A stretch of DNA of 17,128 bases from an uncultured Prevotellaceae bacterium (GTDB lineage Bacteria > Bacteroidota > Bacteroidia > Bacteroidales > Bacteroidaceae): positions 1 to 17,128 of the forward strand of contig CAMZHP010000032.1 of NCBI GenBank assembly GCA_947306845.1, written 5' to 3'. Positions 14,545-17,128 of this stretch are shown piece after piece. Within the stretch, counting starts at the first letter, position 1. Each line of letters starts with the position of its first letter. Both the position numbers and the translations under genes were made by a program. The notes under the pieces were generated by a model. That model was not told the DNA's origin and did not search any database. It saw only the letters and a program-made list of their open reading frames with translations.

Positions 14545-14573
14545 CTCCGCTTGTTGCGTTTTCGACGCAACCC
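14545..14573. repeat. 29-base element with perfect 7-bp hairpin, copy 2
   Basis: GTTGCGT (14553-14559), loop TTTCG and ACGCAAC (14565-14571), 17 bases after the GH5 stop. It differs from copy 1 (6242-6270) at four of 29 positions: two in the left flank, one at the left edge and one in the loop. The stem is unchanged. Confidence 0.85.
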
Positions 14574-14621
14574 TCATCAACAGCAATATCATCTAAACTC
14601 CCCAAAAGGAAAAATGATAAT

Positions 14622-14656
14622 AAGGGCCTCCTGCAACATTGCAGGAGGCCCTTTTT
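14622..14656 (+). terminator. Strong intrinsic terminator after the GH5 gene
   Basis: GGGCCTCCTGCAA (14624-14636) pairs perfectly with TTGCAGGAGGCCC (14639-14651) across a two-base CA gap (in practice a four-base loop), followed by TTTTT at 14652-14656. Two flanking A-T pairs extend the stem. It should end transcripts from the GH5 gene and separate it from the susC-like gene. Confidence 0.93.
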
Positions 14657-14742
14657 CCGACTTCCTATTCATTATCTCTTTTTCCCCTCTTATTCTCACA
14701 ACCACACCATCTATTTGCCATCTATTGTACGTTTTTCAATGC

Positions 14743-14756
14743 AAATTGTACAATTT
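14743..14756. promoter_or_regulatory. Perfect palindrome, candidate operator upstream of the susC-like gene
   Basis: AAATTGTACAATTT is a perfect 14-base palindrome. Its ATTGTAC half also occurs at 14724-14730, exactly 21 bases (about two helical turns) upstream of the same text at 14745-14751. It lies 27 bases before the candidate -7 box, a position suited to a dimeric regulator. The regulator is not in the window. Confidence 0.5.
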
Positions 14757-14783
14757 TACATAGTGTAGAAGGTGTGTTATGCT

Positions 14784-14791
14784 TAATTTTG
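14784..14791 (+). promoter_or_regulatory. Candidate -7 element for the susC-like gene
   Basis: TAATTTTG followed by CC fits TAnnTTTG. No TTTG lies 19-21 bases upstream, so activation by a regulator bound at the nearby palindrome would be needed. A start here would give a leader of about 135 bases. Confidence 0.45.
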
Positions 14792-14931
14792 CCACCGTAG
14801 AAACCGAGAAACACCATGTAGAAACATAGAAAAGCGAAATAACCGACAGGAAACCATATACAAATCTGAACCTAATAATAAAGACAAAAACCAAATTTTT
14901 ACATTATATTCAATCATCTAACTAAAACCCT

Positions 14932-17128
14932 ATGTCAAAGAAACACATTTTTTTGATGCTTTCCATCTGTTTGGGCATGCTCTTCGGCATGCAACAGGCA
15001 GTGTTTGCGCAAGGTGCGCAGAAGCAGACAGTGACAGGCACGGTGACCGATGAGTCAGGTGAGCCGCTCATTGGTGTGACCGTTGTCGAGAATGGCGCCA
15101 ACGTAGGAGCCATTACCGACTTCGATGGTAAGTACTCTCTCGAGGCACCCGCCAATGCCACACTGACGTTCAGCTATGTGGGTTATCTCACCCAAAACGT
15201 GAAGGTAGCTGGTCAGTCCACCCACAACATCGTGCTCAAGGAAGACAATGCCCTTCTGGACGAAGTAGTGGTGGTGGGTTACGGCATCCAGCGCAAGAGC
15301 GACGTGACTGGTGCCCTCACCCGTGTCAATGAAGAACAGCTCAACAGCCGTCCTGTGAGCAATGCCTTTGAGGCTCTCCAGGGCAAAGCCGCCGGTGTCG
15401 ATATCACCACGAGTGAGCGTCCCGGTACGGTGGGCAGCATCCTCATCCGTGGTAGCCGCTCCATCAATGCCTCCAACTCCCCGCTCTATGTTGTTGACGG
15501 CATCCCCGTGAGCGACGGCATCGACAACCTCAACCCCCGCGACATCGAGGCCATCGACATTCTGAAGGATGCCTCCTCGACAGCTATCTACGGTAGCCGT
15601 GGTGCCAACGGTGTGGTGCTCATCACCACCAAGCGCGGTAAGGAAGGTAAGATGCAACTCACTTACTCCGGCAGCGTGACTTTTGAGAAATTGGTGGACA
15701 AGAGTCCCGCTTTCAGTGCCAGCGACTACATCACCTGGCGTCGTTGGGCTTACCACAACTCCAACCCCGAACTTTATCCCCGTGGCGACCAACCCAACCA
15801 AAAGCTCGACCAAGACTATTTCTCCGGCGATGACGCAGCCCTGGCCAATGTGAACAAAGGCTGGGCCAACGGTTCATGGAACGGTTCGCTCGTCAGCGAC
15901 ACCGACTGGGAAGGCTTCGTCACACAGACAGGCATCACCCAGGAGCACAACATCCGTGGTGCAGGCGGAACGAAAGACATTCAAAGTTCATTCTCCTTCG
16001 GTTACCTGGACAACCAAGGTACACAGAAAGGTCAGCAATACAAGCGCTACAATGTAGCCATCACCACCGATATCCAGGCCACCAAGTGGTTCAAGCTCGG
16101 AGGTTCAATCAACGCCTCTTGGAGCAAGCAGAAATATGGTTACTCACGCACGGGTCAGGTGGGCACCTCCTCTGGTCCTGTAGATATCTACAGCGCAGCC
16201 AAGGCTCTGCCTCACTATACAGTGCCCTATACAGATGCTGGTGACATTATCGACCAGCCGGGGGGTTCGGTGGTCAATGCCTACACCGTGATGGACGAGT
16301 GGACGAAGTCCAGTGACAACCGTGAATACTTCCGCGCCATGGGCAGTTTCTACGGCCAGATCGATTTTGGCAAGATCATCGAGCCACTGCAGGGTTTGAT
16401 GTACAAAATGCAGTTTGGTCCCGACTTCCGCTACTCACGCACAGGCATGTTCCTCGACGCCAGTTCCGCTACCCGTAAGGGCAGCAACAACTTCGCACGT
16501 CGCAACGACAACCGCCATTTTACATGGACCCTTGACAACATGCTGCTCTACAACCGCATCTTCGGTGACCACACCGTAGGCGTGACCCTCCTTCACAGTG
16601 CCACCAAATATAACGCTGAGAGCAGCGGCATGAGCGCCGAGCGTATTTATATGCCCTCGTTCCTTTGGAACAACCTCGGCGATATCGACGTGACCAATAC
16701 AGACAACAAAGCCAGTATGAGCACAGGTTTCTCACAAAACACCTTGCTTTCCTACATGGCACGTCTCAACTATGCCTTCAAGGACCGTTACCTGCTCACT
16801 GTCTCCGGACGTTATGATGGCGCTTCAGTATTGGCAGAAGGCAACAAATGGTGCTTCTTCCCCTCAATGGCCATCGGCTGGCGCATGGAGCAGGAAAATT
16901 TCCTCAAGGATGTGAATTGGATTGACCAACTGAAGCTGCGCTTCGGCGTGGGAACCACCGGTAACTCTTCTGTGAGCGCTTACGGCACCCTTGGCACCAT
17001 CCAGTCGTTCTACATGCCATTCAGCACCGGCAACGAGCGTATCCTCATCACCAATGAGCCTTACTATACCAATAGTCAGACCATGCTCGCCAACAAGAGC
17101 CTCGGATGGGAGAAGACCACACAGTATA
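14932..17128 (+). CDS. SusC/RagA-type TonB-linked outer-membrane protein (3' end outside window)
   Basis: The first 732 residues of a SusC-family porin that, with a SusD lipoprotein, imports oligosaccharides or peptides across the outer membrane with TonB energy. A signal peptide ends near AVFAQ (residues 23-27). A carboxypeptidase-regulatory-like domain occupies about 34-103 (VTGTVTDESGEPLIGVTV, TDFDGKYSL, SYVGY). The TonB-box-like DEVVVVGYG is at 110-118. The plug (about 120-235) has the family signature LYVVDGIPV and DILKDASSTAIYGSRGANGVVLITT, and the beta-barrel starts after it. The frame stays open to the window's end; a susD gene is expected beyond it. The ATG at 14932 is chosen for the signal peptide. 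The nearby GH5 lipoprotein hints at a beta-glycan substrate. Confidence 0.95.
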   Translation, partial: MSKKHIFLMLSICLGMLFGMQQAVFAQGAQKQTVTGTVTDESGEPLIGVTVVENGANVGAITDFDGKYSLEAPANATLTFSYVGYLTQNVKVAGQSTHNIVLKEDNALLDEVVVVGYGIQRKSDVTGALTRVNEEQLNSRPVSNAFEALQGKAAGVDITTSERPGTVGSILIRGSRSINASNSPLYVVDGIPVSDGIDNLNPRDIEAIDILKDASSTAIYGSRGANGVVLITTKRGKEGKMQLTYSGSVTFEKLVDKSPAFSASDYITWRRWAYHNSNPELYPRGDQPNQKLDQDYFSGDDAALANVNKGWANGSWNGSLVSDTDWEGFVTQTGITQEHNIRGAGGTKDIQSSFSFGYLDNQGTQKGQQYKRYNVAITTDIQATKWFKLGGSINASWSKQKYGYSRTGQVGTSSGPVDIYSAAKALPHYTVPYTDAGDIIDQPGGSVVNAYTVMDEWTKSSDNREYFRAMGSFYGQIDFGKIIEPLQGLMYKMQFGPDFRYSRTGMFLDASSATRKGSNNFARRNDNRHFTWTLDNMLLYNRIFGDHTVGVTLLHSATKYNAESSGMSAERIYMPSFLWNNLGDIDVTNTDNKASMSTGFSQNTLLSYMARLNYAFKDRYLLTVSGRYDGASVLAEGNKWCFFPSMAIGWRMEQENFLKDVNWIDQLKLRFGVGTTGNSSVSAYGTLGTIQSFYMPFSTGNERILITNEPYYTNSQTMLANKSLGWEKTTQY

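Larger units (their letters stand above)
14529..14931. other. 403-base intergenic region between the GH5 gene and the susC-like gene
   Basis: This is the only gene-free stretch over 300 bases. In order it holds the second hairpin element, a strong terminator, two ATTGTAC sites (one within a 14-base palindrome), a TAATTTTG box, three GTAGAA copies and an A-rich leader to the susC ATG. A short open frame (14551-14763) crosses the terminator and is not believed to be a gene. Confidence 0.8.

Noticed and set aside
14551..14763. A 70-codon plus-strand frame after the GH5 gene
   Set aside because: It runs through the hairpin element and the terminator stem, and has no initiation context or family resemblance.
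15055..15813. A 252-codon minus-strand frame inside the susC-like gene
   Set aside because: It lies opposite the conserved plug-domain coding sequence and its translation is low-complexity shadow sequence.

Overview
The window looks like chromosomal DNA of a Bacteroidales bacterium, most likely Prevotellaceae-like. The evidence is a SusC/RagA-type TonB-linked outer-membrane protein at the right end, Bacteroidetes-type promoters (TTTG, 19-base spacer, TAnnTTTG), no clear Shine-Dalgarno sequences at most starts, lipoprotein-type secreted enzymes, and purine-rich low-complexity intergenic repeats of a kind I associate with this group. Genus is a guess. No tRNA, rRNA, insertion sequence, CRISPR array or integrase was seen.

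Left block (1-6189, + strand): the 3' part of an epimerase-like short-chain dehydrogenase, a PAP2-superfamily membrane protein, MiaB (tRNA methylthiotransferase), an MsbA-like lipid-exporting ABC transporter and a family-4-type glycosyltransferase. A convergent LPS-kinase-like gene (6353-7075, - strand) is followed, head to head across 110 bases, by an LpxL/HtrB-like acyltransferase (7186-8127, + strand). Apart from miaB, these genes fit envelope (glyco)lipid building, decoration and export. The dehydrogenase/PAP2 pair could belong to sphingolipid or inositol-lipid synthesis, but that is inference.

Middle block (8315-13267, + strand, own promoter): a DegT-family sugar aminotransferase, glucose-1-phosphate cytidylyltransferase (rfbF), a decarboxylase-like extended SDR, a UDP-glucose 6-dehydrogenase-family enzyme and a small lipoprotein amidase. 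Several overlap or nearly abut. The set resembles a Ugd-decarboxylase-aminotransferase route to a 4-amino-pentose, but with a CTP-dependent activating enzyme and no 4,6-dehydratase visible.

Right block: a GH5 glycoside hydrolase lipoprotein (13374-14528) ends at a strong terminator. After a 403-base regulatory gap comes the start of a susC-like gene that runs off the window, suggesting a glycan-uptake locus.

The most unusual structure is between the genes. Tandem 7-base units, each starting with a stop codon (TGA or TAA), lie at the 3' ends of PAP2, miaB, the glycosyltransferase, the LPS kinase and, in degenerate form, the amidase. Because 7 is not a multiple of 3, every three units close all three reading frames. 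At two sites an array is followed by a shared core and then an array in the opposite orientation. Two copies of a 29-base hairpin-containing element lie in the gaps after the glycosyltransferase and the GH5 gene.
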